Assembly: GCA_013396525.1 (NCBI GenBank)
Contig: VWYX01000903.1
Span: forward strand, 140,645 to 204,644
DNA from: Chaetorhynchus papuensis
Lineage: Eukaryota; Chordata; Aves; Passeriformes; Rhipiduridae
Direction: 5' to 3'
DNA: 64,000 nt
The position numbers and the translations under genes were made by a program. Each line of letters begins with the position of its first letter. Positions within the stretch are counted from its first letter, which is position 1. Shown here piece after piece: positions 46,101-60,496 of this stretch. The notes beneath the pieces were generated by a model, which did not search any database, had not been told where the DNA came from, and worked only from the letters and a program-made list of their open reading frames with translations.

Positions 46101-49100
46101 ACCACGTAATTTCTTTAAGCAGAGTGTGTTCCCCTGTAAGGGATCTGATCTTGAAATTCCTCATAAACAGAGAATATGCAATTGTCCTTGGTAATTAGTG
46201 CTACCCGTCCTGTCGTTTATCCATGGCCTACTCCCTAATCAGATTTTTCTGTCCTTTTACACCATTGTCCCCCAGCTGATAATATGGGCATGCTGTAATC
46301 AAGTAATCTCTTATTTCTTTGATAAACTAAAGCCATGGGGCTGTTGGAAGCCTACATTTGTCTTTTCTACAGCAATAAATAATCCTTGCAGTTTTTTCTA
46401 AATCCCCTCCAGAACTACACATACCTTTTAACATGTGGCAAAAAATCTTTGTCAAAATAAGCAGTCAGAATTTTACCTAGACCATTCAATTTGCCAGTCA
46501 GAACCTGACAGAGTTTTTGACACTACTCTATACTCAGTTTGAAGGCCACTTCACACTTCAGAAAGAAGTGAGAGAAATGGTTGTATCAGGGAAACTCCCT
46601 CTCTTTTTCCATTGTCTGTTGTGCAGCTCAGCAGTCTAAGCCTCACAATTTTTGGGATCCACATGCTACATATCCTGCCACCAAAGTGGTGCAAGTTGTG
46701 TCACCAGAAATATGGAAATGCTTGTGAAAAGAGTGATGTGCTTTGCTGTTAGCTACCAGGCACCTTAGCAGCGTGTTGTTCCAAGTACCTGGGTACCCAG
46801 GGGGTACAAAAGCAGGGAATCTCCTGTCTGTCCCTGTGCCCTTCTCACCTGAGGAGTCCTTCTGGTGCTGCTGAAGTACACGGAACGGCCAAATGTGTGG
46901 CTGTGAGATACAGGAGTGGGAAGTTCCCCTTGCTTGTGAGGTCCTTGGTTCCTCTCAGTGGTTCTGGTATGTTTGACAAGGGAAACAGTTTTTTTGACGG
47001 GTTGAAAATTTACCCTTACAAGGGCACCTTTTACTTTCTGCAATGAGAAGAAATTGGGACATTTAAATCTGAATATTCATTTTTAAAAAAGGAAAATATG
47101 TATTTTATAAACAGATGTGATAGAGGTTCTGTGACTGTGCTTATGTGACTAAAAGTAGGACAACAAATACTTTGTTTTCTTTTTTTTTGTTGCAGTAATA
47201 AACACTATAGTCATATGTGTTAAAACAGACAGAAAGGAGCATATGAGGAAAGTAAGATCACTTGACTTTAACCCTCTTTGCTGTGTGTTGTTATAAAAGC
47301 CAAAATGTTCTGTCCTAATGCTGCTGATTTTTTCTCTTAAATATTTTTCCTTTCCTTTGAATGAGAGGCAGATATGGGACATCTGCTCTCAGCAGCTGAA
47401 AGAAATGGTGACATAGGATGTTCCAACACAGATGTCATGTCTTGAACACTCCCACGTCTTTCCAACTGTTATATTTCATGTTGTTCTTTCATATTTATTG
47501 GAGATATCCAGTGATGGAGACTCAGTTTTAACAGTGAGGTAACTTTGAGACGCTGCTACCAGTTGAGTTACAGGGCCTCTTTGCTAGTCAAACCTGGTAG
47601 ATTAAACTAGCTTTTTACATTCCCAGGCACTCGGTGTACAGGGCAGAAAACAGCACTTGATCCCTTGGCACCACTGATAACATACAGCTGAATAGAGAAC
47701 TTCAGAACATGGGGCTCTGGTATTTACTTGACTTTCGACTAATGGGCTTAAACAACAAAATCTTACCACAAATGGTGCATTCATTTGCTTGTTTCTGTAT
47801 CAGGAATATATATAAAATAGATTTAAAACACAGCTGCATTCTGTTTTTAAATTTACATGGAAAATATATCTACTGTTTTTTCTATTGATTTCCCATTCAA
47901 CTAAAAATGAATATTTGTTCCTTCATTTATATCCAAGCTTCATAACAGGAGAGTGAGGCAAGACAGAATGATTCTTCACTGTTGAGTAATCATTCAGGCA
48001 CTTGTATCTGAAATCCATACAGAAATAAATATTTTAGTGAGCTAATTTAGGTTTTGTAGATAAGCTCTGGGAAAAAGGAAAGAAAACTTCCTTCTTACAA
48101 ACAAAATGCAATTCCACTGCCACATTGTTGTTGAGGCTTTTGTTCTAGTTCATAGTCACAATGGTCTGGGTGCTGATAACTGAGCAGGGATGGAGCAGAT
48201 AACAAGATTTTGTTTGTATTGATTAAAGATCACTTCTTTAGAGAAATTGTGACAATGTTGGCGTAAGTCACTTTTCCCAAGTTGTCTGAGGGGAAGTAAA
48301 AAACAAGAACATGGCAGAATCAGGCTCCGCTTGCTTTTTCTGACAGCCAAAAAAGTGGTATATCTGTAGAAGCAGATAAGGAAATTAATAGAATACATGA
48401 GAACGTATTTTCACATCTAAAGGTAATTCCTAGGCTGAAAGTCTGTGTTCAAAATACAAATGTACTGAAATATCCCATTTATTTTATTGTATGCATAAAC
48501 TTCTTCTCAGAACTTAATTCTTCTTTCTCTTGTTTCCTGTTCAGTAGTGTCTGTGGCAGCAAGCAGTTGAAGAGGACGCTTTACCAGTATGCTGCATGTG
48601 CGATTATTCCTAGCTCACTGTTAATTCAATAAAATGAGAAGGTATAAACCTCCAATATTTGTACTTCTTCAGACATGGAAATCAGCTTCATAAAAGCTGT
48701 TGTGATTTTTAATTAGCAAAGTTCTCTTGCTGCAAAAATGAGAGACAGGTGAGTAGATGTGAGCTATGATCAAGGCACCTGTTTAGCCTTGGGCTTGATT
48801 TGATAGGGAAGAGAAGATAAATTCTGTGTGAGATTAATGCTGAATCACCCACAAGGTTTCTGCAGTCTTTTATGGATGCATATGCATAGTTTTGGAATGA
48901 GACCAAATTCAGAAGGTAACAAGATAATTGTAGAAAGACTCAGTGATAGGAAAATTATGTTCATTATGATGTCGAGCATAAGAATGACCACACTATGTCA
49001 AGCCAAAGTTTTTAAACAGCAGCTGGTAAAACTGAATGCCTAAAAAAAATGCTGTAAAAGCAACAAGCACAATAATATGCTCTCTAAATGCACTCCCAAC

Positions 49101-50984
49101 CTCCAGCTCCTTCAAAGCTCAGGAGTCTCCTGAGCTGGAGTTTCCTTCACTGCATTTACTAACTTGCAAGGGGCTAGTTTTCTGTTCATTCTGTCTCTTG
49201 AAATTATGTAAATCCATAGCATGCACAACATCCTTGCTTGTAAGAGATGAAGTACTGCTTTGCTGAGTTTGAGATCTTATGGTGGTATGTTTGGGAGCTT
49301 TTGAAATATCTGCCTTACACTGTTTTGGTTTGTGTTCTTTTCAAAATGGAAGAAAGTGGGAGAAAGTTTGAGCCATCTTTCAACACTGAGCTATCTAGAT
49401 TTCTAGATTATGTCTGGGGCACAAGAGAATGCAGTGTGAAGAACTCTGCACAGCATTGCCACAAGCTGTCAACAGCAGAAAAGAGGGATTTGGCAGTGAT
49501 CCCACAACGTAGCTGGAGAGCTGAATGTTCAAGACCTATTAAGGAGTAATTCTGCATATAATTTATATTGCCAATTACTGTATTTAACACAGTACAGGTG
49601 AGTAATCAATTACTTTCACATTTGAAGAACTCTCACTTCGATATTTAATATTCAAATACAACAAAGGAGGGGATGGCTGTGACAGTCAGGCTCAGGACTA
49701 GCAGGAGCAAGACCAGCCACCACACCTGCTCTTGTTCATTGCAAACAAAAAGAAGGCCTTCCCAATTTTTTCCACAAAATCCCTGGGAAAACTTTGAGGT
49801 AGGTTACTTGGATTATAGGAGAGACTAAAGGTTTTGGTATGTAGAAATCTGGACCAGAGGGTATTAAAGAATTTCTGATGTATTGTTAAACGTCCTACAC
49901 TTATTTTAATAAGACTAATAATAAAACATGGTAAAGACTGTAAAACAGGTAAGAGGAAAATACTGGGAATCTTACTGAATTGGTAGAACATTTTTAAAAA
50001 CTTACAGAATTTTCTAGAAGATTGTTTACATAGCTATTGTTTCCACTGTTAATGACAAAAACTTAATTTCAAGGTAGCATTTTGTATGATTTATCAAAAT
50101 GAATATGTGAAACAATAGACCAATAGCATGAAGCACAGATGAAACAAGAGCTTCTTTTGTTGGAGCCTCTGAAGAGTGTGTAATCAGAGCTCAAGTCTAT
50201 GACACTTGAAAAGAAAAACTGTCAGTTCTGAACCACAAGATTAACATCGTTGCCTGTACTTAAAAGATGAATACCTCTTTTCAGTTATCTTTCCTGCAGC
50301 TGAACTGTCAAGAACAGACATCTCCAAAGCATGTTTTTCAAGTGTCTTAAAAGAGCCATCCTCGGGATGGAAAGAGACAGAAGTCTGCAGTCTAAAGGAA
50401 TGTAGTGCAGTGCACCTTCTAGGTCACCCTGAGATTATGGTTCAACCACAAATTGTACAAAGAAGTACCCTAAATTTCATTTAATATGCTTGGCCAATCT
50501 AATTCTTGATAATCTGATTTCCTAACATTCAAGAGGTCACAAGCAGACTGAGTTAAAAGTATGACTTTTTCAAAAATACTCTGTTGGCACGTTTAAAAAT
50601 CAAAGTATGAGAAATTTTGTGGCAAATGCAGGCCCACTTCTCCATGTCATTTAATCTGTTTTGCAATTTGAAATTTTTAAGCTGCAGATATGTCTAAATA
50701 CTGATACTAGGTAGAAAAATGCATCTTAGAAGGGAAAAGTGTATTTTGTGTATTTCTGGACTGATTGAAGCCTTTCCATATCCCTCCAGTCATCAGAAAT
50801 TAGAGAGAACACAGAGCCAGTCCCTTCTCAGAGGTGTACAGTAAAAAGAGGAGGGGATATGGCCAAAATATGTGATAAGGGAAGTTCCAGTTGTACGTGA
50901 GCTACAAATACACGGTGAGGGTGGTTCAGCAGCCAAAACAGGACCTCAGCAGCTGTAGGACCTCTGCCCTTGGGGTTTTTTGCA

Positions 50985-51110
50985 ATTCAGCTGGAAAAGA
51001 CCGTGATCAACCTAATCTAACTGTAAAGTTTGCCTTGCTTTCAGGGAAACACTGGACTTGACAATCTCCTGTGATTATCCCTGCCTGAATTTTTCTGTAA
51101 CTATGCATGA
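50985..51110 (+). mobile_element. CR1-type LINE 3'-tail remnant
   Basis: The stretch with CTGGACTTGACAATCTCCTG followed by CCTGCCTGAATTTTTCTGT resembles the sense-strand 3' end of CR1 family elements (GGACTTGATGATCTCC...CCAGCC...TTCTGTGA). It is old and diverged. Confidence 0.45.
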
Positions 51111-51369
51111 CAGAGGCTTCCATGAGATACCATTGTTTTTTTATAAGGAGTAATGTAATTGCTGTACAAGATCAGATGAAAAATATTCAAACAGACACTG
51201 ATGCAATAAGCAGCAACAAAGGTTTCACAGGAGGATGCAAGAAACAACCCTGAAGGCAGATTTAGGATCAGCTGCTTCTACAGTATTAAGGGTTTTTTTT
51301 CTATCTGAAATATATTGCCTAAATGCAGGCATAAGACTCAGTCTAGCTTCCAAATCCATGGCATAGTCA

Positions 51370-51735
51370 TAAGTCTAAAGTCCAGTCATTCCATGACTCC
51401 TTTAAAAGTGCTGTCCCAATTACTTCCTGTGGAAAAGAGTTGCACAGTTTAATAAGACACTTTGTGAAGAGTATTTCCTTTGACCAATTTAAAATACTTC
51501 TCCTTTTTGTCCTCTAGTTTCTGAATAATGTGTCACCCTCTTTAAAACTTCTAGTGCAGTGTCACCTTTCATAAGCAGTTATCGGTGTGGTACTTCCTAT
51601 TCCAAATGAAGTTCCATCATTTATGTACCTTAGAGGAGCTATAATGTTTCTTGGATTATTCTGCATCTCATTCCTTGCACTGTAATATTTTTTGGATATT
51701 GTTGTCTTAAGGTGACCTGGTCTGGCTGATAGCCA
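51370..51735 (-). mobile_element. Ancient CR1/L3-like LINE remnant
   Basis: The plus strand shows blocks such as GTTGCACAGTTTAATAAGAC, GTGAAGAGTATTTCCTTTGA and CTTTTTGTCCTCTAGTTTC. These parallel the antisense 3' region of old amniote CR1/L3 elements and, more distantly, the CR1 at 33.6 kb. Divergence is high and the boundaries are approximate. Confidence 0.45.
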
Positions 51736-54700
51736 TAGTTTCCAATCCCAAACATCCATTAAGCCAAAAGAGGGTCTGCTCCTTATAGAAAACTAATTTT
51801 TCATCCACCCCTCCTTTTTTTCTTTTCTTCTGGGTTAATTTTCTGACTGGATCAGGTCCTGAATTGAAATTGCTGTAGGATCTTGCACTTATTTAGGCTG
51901 GTGTAACCGAGGCAGAGGTTGATCATCAGGATGAATACAGAGCCATCTCTCCCACTCTTCAGTTGAAAGTGTCTGTGAACGACTACCCCTGCTAGCTGAC
52001 CTTTTTTTAACCATAGATGCACACTCAGCAGAAATTTTGCACCTAGAACAGAGATTTTTAATTGCCTACTTATTAATAACTTCATCTAAATGGTCATTGT
52101 TTAACATGTCACACAGCAAAAATTTCCTGTAGGAAGTGGAAAGCAGTTGGCTGCTCTCTGGAAGACTTTGGTATTTATAAAGCCTGACCTGGATTTTCCA
52201 ACTAATTTGACTGAGAAATATTTTCCGTTTCCCAGAACAGTTTTGGTGTATTTGATAACCACATTTAGGACTTCCTTTAGAGAATCCTTTATTGAAAAGC
52301 ATATGCAAGTAAATCTGTATTCCCAGAAAGAGTTTAACTTTCTTTAATGTGTGAAGACCTGTACTGTAAATATAAATGAGACCATCAGAGATCACACAGG
52401 CTGCAGAATTCAGCCCTTACAAAGGAAGATGTGGTGATGGACTATATCTCTCCTACCATTGCCCTGCAGTGCTTTGCAGGCATATCCCTCTCCAGCTTAT
52501 TGCAAACGGCATTTAGGATCAGCCAACCATAAATCACCAATATCACCAAAAGCCTACGAATGTATAGATTTCCTCACCATGAAAAGTTCTAAGAAGCTTT
52601 GATGTAGGGTAAGGTCAGAATATTTTGGTTTTAATGAAAAAGCGTTGAGTAAAAGAGAAGTTTTCACCTCTTGTTCAATATTAGTTACAGAAAGCACCTC
52701 TTCTTCTCCTTTTCCTGTTTGAAAATTCTCACTTGTACATCCGCTCTGGAGTACAGTCGTGTGACCGTTTCAGTCACATCCCATGAACTCCAGTAAGTGC
52801 TTCCCCATGTTACCGGTGTAACACCTCTTCAGTGGCTTCCACCTCAGCAACTGCGTTAGCCAAGAGTCCAGCTGGGTGAAATAGTGGGACACCAGCACAA
52901 ACGCAGGGCTGTGAGCTGCATCATGGTGGTTCAGTGTCCACCGCCCCTGGAGAAAGCCTGCAGCCTGGAACCTTTTGCTAAGGAACCCAGGGAGCAGATA
53001 CAGTGCTGCAGATGAATGTGTGTTCTGAGTTGCTTTCAGCAGTTTTGTTGTACAAGTGATACATATTGGTAGGTCAGCATCTTCCCAGCATTGTTTTGAA
53101 ACAGCAAGTTGGTTAAGAACACATTTTGTTCCCGTTGTCTTGTATTATGACTCACTTGCTCAACAACTAAAAATACCAAAACCCCCAAAACTTTGTGTCA
53201 AAACCCATGAGGTGAGAACATAAATCTGTAAATAGTTGCTGTTTGTATTCCTACTCTCTTGTCATAAAGAAATTTCTTGGGAAATAATTTTTCATGATAC
53301 TCTAGAGTCAGCTGCTTTACACACATATTTGTGTAACATCAAAATTCATGTCAACCAAGAGCAGTGCCTTTTTAGAGGAGTGTAACTACAGTGTGATATG
53401 CCAGCCATCCATGCAGCTATTTAATCCCCTGACCAAAATTTGTGTGTTTGTCACCACCACCAGCACTACTACTATTTGCTTCTAAGATTAAAGGGGGAAA
53501 TAATGTCTCTATCTGCATGCAGTTGTAAAGCTGTGCCAGAGTAGGTTTTGCTCTGTTTATTACTTCTGCTGAGGCAGAATAGTGCTCTTCCTCATACGGT
53601 GGTCATTTTAGTGCAGGGTAGATAAAGCATATGTAGAAGTAAAATGCTGGGAAAGAGACTATTCTAAAATTTGAACACATCTTATTTAATCTTTTATTTC
53701 TGGGCTTTTTATGGATATTGCATATCTTGGTTTAACTGAAGGTCAGTCTTACATTTATGTGAGAAAAATCAGTCTTGCTCTTTTCCCGCATGAAGTTGGG
53801 AAACCTCAGGAATCTCATGCAAGTAATTTTGTGAAATTTCCATCCCAGCTTCCCAGCAGTTTAGATGCAGTCTTAGTCATACTCTGAAGAACGTTCTGCC
53901 ACCTAAACAAGGAGTACTAAAAGGAAAACACTCTTCTTTCAAAGATGTCTCTTGTCTATGGGCCAGTAACTTATTTTGCTAAGGACTGAAAGGTAATTGC
54001 AAGCCCTCACAAATCTCCATGTATACAATAGGGATCCAGTTTTGCTAGAATGGTATTTGACTGACTTTCCTTTTTAGCTTACTTGAGCCAGAACTCTCAG
54101 ATAATTCATGCTGCCTACACATTAAATCTCACTTTGTCTAAGTCGGGTGAGCCAAAATCCTGCCAGGAGGAGTGACTCAGACATGGGGATAGCCAGGTTC
54201 CCATGAAAGTCTCCCTCCAGGCTCTGTGGGTGCAGCTGGCTCCAGGAACTTGACCATAAACTTGGGCTCAGCTACAGCATTATATGCACGAGCCTAATTT
54301 GCCTCAGTCTCATGCGGTTTAAATAACTAATTGTTGGATGCAAAAAACCCCAACCCTACTCTGTAGAGGATGTGTCTCTCCTCTATTTATGCAGAAAAAA
54401 CGTGAATCCCATATTCCAGTATTCCTTTTATTTCATAAGACATCACGAACCACCATTTCTGCAGCTGTCTCTGCAGGCAGAGGCTGGTGCTGCATTCACG
54501 GAACTCAGCCTCTGCTCGTTTAAACTGTGGGAGGGGCTTACACAGATGTCCTTGAACGCTTTCTGCATCTCCAGTTGTGGTTTTCAGGAAGTAAAGTGGT
54601 TTTACAAGGACCAAGGTTAGCTGGAGCCAGGCTGTACTTCTAAATCTGTAGGCTAATAATACTTTGATATTGTAACGCTTCTCTAAGTAGACGTGAATGT

Positions 54701-56589
54701 GAGAGGAAGGGGGGAAAAGGAAATGAGGGAAACGTAAAGTTGGAGAGAAGGTGAGAAATGCACATAAAGCAGGAAAGAAATGAACTTGAAAGCAGAACAT
54801 AGAAAATAAAAATAGAAGCAGAAAAGGAAATTTAAAAAAAAACAAGAAGTAAAAAAGACAATTTAAAAAATTGATTCTATTTGTCATAAGTACTTGGCTC
54901 AACTGCAACTGAGTCTGCAAGATGGAGACATTGATAGTCTGCAGTTCAGGAAATGGGCATTGCTCACTTCTTCACAGACTCACATGCTACAAAGAACGAA
55001 CGAAAGAAAGAAAGGTTTGATAAATAGGGTAATTTGAACCTGCAAAGTGTCAGAAATTTTGTAATATGCCATGAGATCCTATGGAAAATTGTGCACTTTT
55101 TGCTGAGGTTTTCTTACTTTCTTCTGTTGAATTTTGTCCTTATTTCACTTGCACCTGTCCAGGGGCCTAGTAGATCTTGGAAACAGCCTGCTTACGATTT
55201 ACTGGAAACTTGAATTTCGTGCATTCAGATGTGGGATAAGAAGCTTTAAGTAAAAATGGTTAGATTGTGGTGGCTGGCTCTGAGACTCAAATTCCTGGCC
55301 AGTAGGAGGCCTGGTTTGTGCTCCCAGGCTCACTGTGCAGCCCAGGAATAGTGGAGCAGGGAACCATCCCAATCCTCGGGGATTGCTACTGAGGCCTAAC
55401 TGGTATGTGGGCAAGTTCAAAACTCAGTTCTTCCTGCAGGAGTGTCATTCCTTCCATTTGTGATCTTGTATTATGGGAGCCTTTTCATCAGAAAGCCACA
55501 GTAGTCATTTAACAGTCAGAACAAGAGGTGGTAAAGTTTCCATCTTTTCACAATATGTGCATTAAAGTATCTCCCAGGAAGTAAAAGATCCAGGTGTCAA
55601 CTTCTTCCTCTGCCAGCATGGATTTAACTACCTTTCCCTCCAAATTACAACAGTCCCTAGCTGTCCAATTTGCTGTGGGACACAGACTCTCCTTTTTTCC
55701 TGCATGCTAACCAGCATGACTGGGGTGTTCATATGGAAAAAAGTTTCATTGGTTCTGTTTCAGGATCATTAAATAATCATTGGATAAAATACCTAAATTC
55801 TGTCTAAATGTGGGCTTGGGCTTGACTCTTGACTGCAAGGCAAGGCATTGGAATTGTGCTTATTTTACAGAGCACATATTAAATAATAAACAGGATACAG
55901 GAATCCGGCTTGCAGTCAGAGGACATAAATCTTGTCCTGGAGGTCACCATCCTATGAGACGGAAGCAAACAAATCAATCTAAAAGTACAGTTTAAAAACT
56001 TTTTGTGCTGACTGACCAAAGTATGTTAAAAGGAAGTTAGTTCAACATCACATTGACCTTTTCTCTGTGAAGGTGGCTATCATTGATTCAGTTACCTTAA
56101 TTTCTTACTGCAAGCACAAAGGGTTAATACCTAAAGTATTTTGTTTAGTATATGACTTCTTTACTATCTTAACCCATTCTAAATAGTCTATTTCACTGTT
56201 AATAATCAAATCTGACTTCAGCTGTGCAGGTTTAACAACTGATTATAAAAGAAAAGAAGGCAAGAAAAAGCAAATATGTCCTCAATTTCAGAGGAGCTGA
56301 GCACACTGTAACAACTGTAAACTTCAGTGGGAATACAAGGAGCCACTTCTGGAAACAAGACTTCATACAGATATGTAAATATTCCCAACTTTACCTAGCC
56401 CTATCCTATTGAAAGATATAAACTTCTAAACCAGTTAACTGTTTTTCTCCAGCAGTCCATCATGTTTGAAAATTTTGCTCCAGTTGTAATTAATAAGGTG
56501 AAAGAAATCAACACATTTGACTGTTTCCATAAAATGGCTGTATAGGTCTTTTCCTTGCCCTTCAGCAAAACCAGCAGCTTAGATAGATT

Positions 56590-56610
56590 TTGTTGTTGTT
56601 GTTGTTGTTT
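56590..56610 (+). repeat. (TTG)7 microsatellite
   Basis: Seven or so perfect TTG units lie in AT-rich intergenic DNA. Confidence 0.9.
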
Positions 56611-59007
56611 TGAAATAATTCCATTTTAGAAGTGAAAAACAGATAAAAGTACAGAATTGAGAGTTATTTTCAAATGCTTTTGAGAACAGAGACTTCTACA
56701 CTTCAGAATGGAAAGAGGAAAAGAAAAACCCAGCAGTGATAATACTAAGAATCTTTCAGCTGAGAACTCAGTAGTGTGCAGCAAAATCACTGGTAAAACT
56801 GAGGAACTGAAGTTCAAAGCCCAGAACTGTGATGTGGGGAGTAATAAAAAGATGAAAGGTTTGAACAGATAGAAGGCCCAAGTTTTGCTGGTCTTCATGA
56901 AATGTAATCAATTTTTAAGTCCTATTTTGAGTTCATACAGTTCAGCTTAACTCACAGTCTTTCTTTACAGTTTTACATCTGATAATTTGATTATGAAAAT
57001 GAACTCTCCCACACAGCAGAGAATGCCAGCAATCCTGTTCTGATAAGAGATATTTATACAGCGCCACCAAATCACTTAAACATAAGGGGGCCATGTGCTT
57101 ATCCTCATTTCTGATGACGAGTCCACTGTAGCTATCTAAGATTTGTCAGCACATGCTGATATTCCCTGTTCAGTCAGGGCCAGTGCTTTCCAGTGCTGCT
57201 TCAGGGCAACAATTTTGACTTACTTGGATATTCTGTGCATTTAATTGCTGTGAATTGAGACTCTTTCTTTATTGTTGCAGTTTAGAATAGATAGGTGCTG
57301 ATAGAGGACCCAATTTTAACCTCTCCTTGATCAGGGAGAAAAGAAAAATCTAAGGAATCTTGAGAAACAGAGCAGGGGAAGAAAGGACTAACTTCTGTTA
57401 AAAGTAATATAATTGGTAAATTTTCGTGGCTGAAAGGTATATTGAGTGAGCATAAAATGTTTGCTGTAAAGTATTTCTTAGCAAGCCATTACAGCAAAGT
57501 AAAATTCAAAATCATAGTTGTCCGTGGAAAATTTGGAGGAGATGATGGTGGAATAAAAGTGATGGAAATTAGACTCACTGCTTACTCTCCCCTCCTTTCT
57601 TTGCCAAATGATATAATCTAATAATCATTTTAATTTATGTCTATAGCCAAAATTCCATCTTCAGTTAAACAAATGTAAATTCCCATAGTCATGGTTTCAT
57701 CATATTAAAAGCAAATATTTGCTATTATGTTACAATGAAGCCTTGACTGCTGTTTCTAAAACACAGCATGCTGGGACTTGTCTTAGTCTGCACAGACATT
57801 TTGTATAGGACCTCAATCTCTTAAAAAGTGAATGCTTTATTCATCACATTTTTTAATGGAATTAAATACCAATATAGGAAAGAAGTAACAGAAGCCTGAC
57901 TGTTCTGATGCTGCAAACATTAATAGCTGAGAAAATAAATTATCTACTAGAGCATTTCTGGATTACGAGAGTTGCATAAAATTCACATCAGCTGGCATTG
58001 TATAAACTAGTGGAGTGCAGTGCATGTAAAATTCTGTTCCTAGAGAGGCTTCCATATGAAAAAAAGTCATTAAACCCCTTCCCAAATTGTCTTTTTATAC
58101 AGGAATCATTTATCTGGTAAGGGAAGTCTTAAGTAGCTAGAAAAATATCTCTGGAAGGAGAGAAAGAAAAATAACATCAGATGTTTTCTGAACTAATATT
58201 TGCTCTTTTTATAGATCTTTGTAAACTTGTATGGTGTGACAGAAAATGTCTAAAATTTAATCCTAAAAGAGTTTTATGGGAAGAAAAAGACTCAGTTATT
58301 ATTTGAAAGTGTGACTTTCAAATAAGAGTTCCTTGTTCTAGCAGATGCCCTATCACTATGGGATCCCAAATACTTTGGATTTGGAAAGCATGGCACAGAA
58401 AGCCTCCTGGGCAGAGGAGAGGAGTTGGGTGGGACAAAAACTCAAAGTCACACAGCTTGTAGTGGGACCTTCTCCATATGCGTACTCCACAAAAGCTTTT
58501 AGCTTTTAAGTGCACTTATCAGTAGGCTTCCTAAGCCTTGAACTTTGCTCTTCAAGGCAATAGAAAATCTGGGATTAAAAGAAACACTCTGGTTCTGCCC
58601 ATGTTTATGCAAGACCGTGTTCTCACTTGTTTTACCTGTCTTTCCTGACCTTTCTGCAGTCAAATATTAGGGAAGCACTTTTCAGCTGACCTATTTTACT
58701 TGATTATTAGATATTGATATTACTTCCTATTCTCTCCAATCACCAACAGATTTGACATCTGTGTTTGCAGTCATTTGTTTTGAATTCAAGATATAGCTCT
58801 AATTCTAAAAAAAATTTCTTTAGTGTTCCCATTCTAAAGAATTTGTGTTGGCTATATTTTTCTATATGCACCTTTCTTTAGTGTAGTGTTTTATTTAACC
58901 TGTGGTTGATTTCAGCATCATCAATTATAGATAACCTGTGCTGGAATATTTTAGAGAATTCTTCCACATTGTGTTTGGATGATCATTAGTTGCCAGATAG
59001 GGATTTC

Positions 59008-59375
59008 AGGATCATAGGATAAGGTGGGAAGGGATCGCAGGAGGGCTCTGGTCAAAACTGCTGCACAACACAGGGTGAGCCACGAGCTTAAGCTGGGTCA
59101 GTCAGGGCTTTGGCCAGCCTGAGCATCTCTCATTTCTGTTGCTCACCCTCTGCCACTCACCATGGGCCTGACTCCATCTCCTCCATCACCTCTGTGCAGG
59201 CACTGCCCATTTGCTGGTAGGTGTCCGAACCCATCCCCTCCCCAGGCTGAGCGAGTCCCCTTCCCTCAGCCTCTTTCACAGAGCTCTAGCCCCAGACCGA
59301 CTTCACCCCAGAGTTCTCCTTGTATGGAGGGCTCAAAACCGGATGAAGTATTCTCAGCATGGGCTAGAAAATAGT
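59008..59375 (-). mobile_element. Diverged CR1 LINE fragment
   Basis: It starts with AGGATCATAGGATAAGGTGG, the CR1 tail in antisense. Past 59245 it has the CCAGGCTGAGC...CCCTCAGCCTCTTTCA block, and near 59330 a block parallel to 'CCAGAACTGGACACAGCACTC' of the CR1 at 34 kb. The middle part matches poorly and may hold an insertion. Confidence 0.65.
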
Positions 59376-60461
59376 AAATGTGTCACTAACATTTTAGTGA
59401 CCAGAACGAGATGCCTGGGCTCAGAAGATGAACAGTCACCAGTCAATCTAACGGCATGAGAGGAGAAAAGGTTCAAAAATATCCTTTTTGAGAGTAACAG
59501 AGTTCAGTCAGAACCAGATTACAGTATTTGCTGGAGAAATTTTTGTAACTGGCTGCATATAATGTCCTTATTATTTATCTTGCAACTCCAGTGCCCACAT
59601 ATCTGAGTGCAGTGCCTCTGATCATTGCATTCATCCAAACACAATTCTCTCTCATGCAAGTACACTAGAGACACACAGTTTGAGAGGATTTGTCCCATTT
59701 CCTTGGTACATAGAACTTCTGAGTCATTGCCACTACTTGTTTGAGCAGTACTAAATGTAAGCATCTTAGTTGTATCTATACACCCACACTGAAGTTTTTA
59801 TATAAGATTCAAATGTGCCTGATTAACATAAGAAAACCCTGTGCATATTTGTGGAGCAGGTGCAAGCAATGTCTCATCTCTTCCTGAACAAAAGGTTAAT
59901 ACATTCTCACAAATTACTTAATCCAACCTTATAGTTAAAAATTATGTGATTGTAAATGGATAAAAATTAAAGTTAAAAAGCTTCGAGTAATGCAGTGTAA
60001 ATATTAGTTAATATTCAAAAAGGACAGGATGTTTAAAAGAGAAAAGTTACACCACTAACTACCAACAACTAATTTGCACACATTGCATTAATTTTAACAA
60101 TTAATTATGCTGCAAAATTTAAGTACATACAGCACGTGCAATATAGGAGTGTGATGTAACAAGGTCTACAACCTGTGTTTTGACTTATAGATTTAAAATC
60201 AAGTGAATTGAAAGTAAATGTAAACCTGGATGATTTAAGTTTTATGGTGCAGAACCCCATTGAAAAGGGAAGGTAGGAACTTGGTAGAATATGAATAGCA
60301 GTAGTCCCAAATTCATTTTATGTTTTTTATCACCTCAGTTAAAGTCTATATGTAATGAAGAGTAATTAATCATTATAGACAGAAAAATGAGAGGAATTAT
60401 AATAAATAAGGGGTTACCATGAGGTGGCAGGATGTAAATTGGACCTGTGTAACCAAATCTC

Positions 60462-60496
60462 TGTGTGTGTGTGTATAAGTGTGTGCATGTGTGTAG
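60462..60496 (+). repeat. (TG)n microsatellite, interrupted
   Basis: Two TG-rich segments are separated by a short ATAAG spacer. Confidence 0.85.

Noticed and set aside
54387..54920. 177-codon minus-strand open frame
   Set aside because: Phe/Leu-rich translation of the complement of a purine-rich tract; no recognisable domain or splice context.
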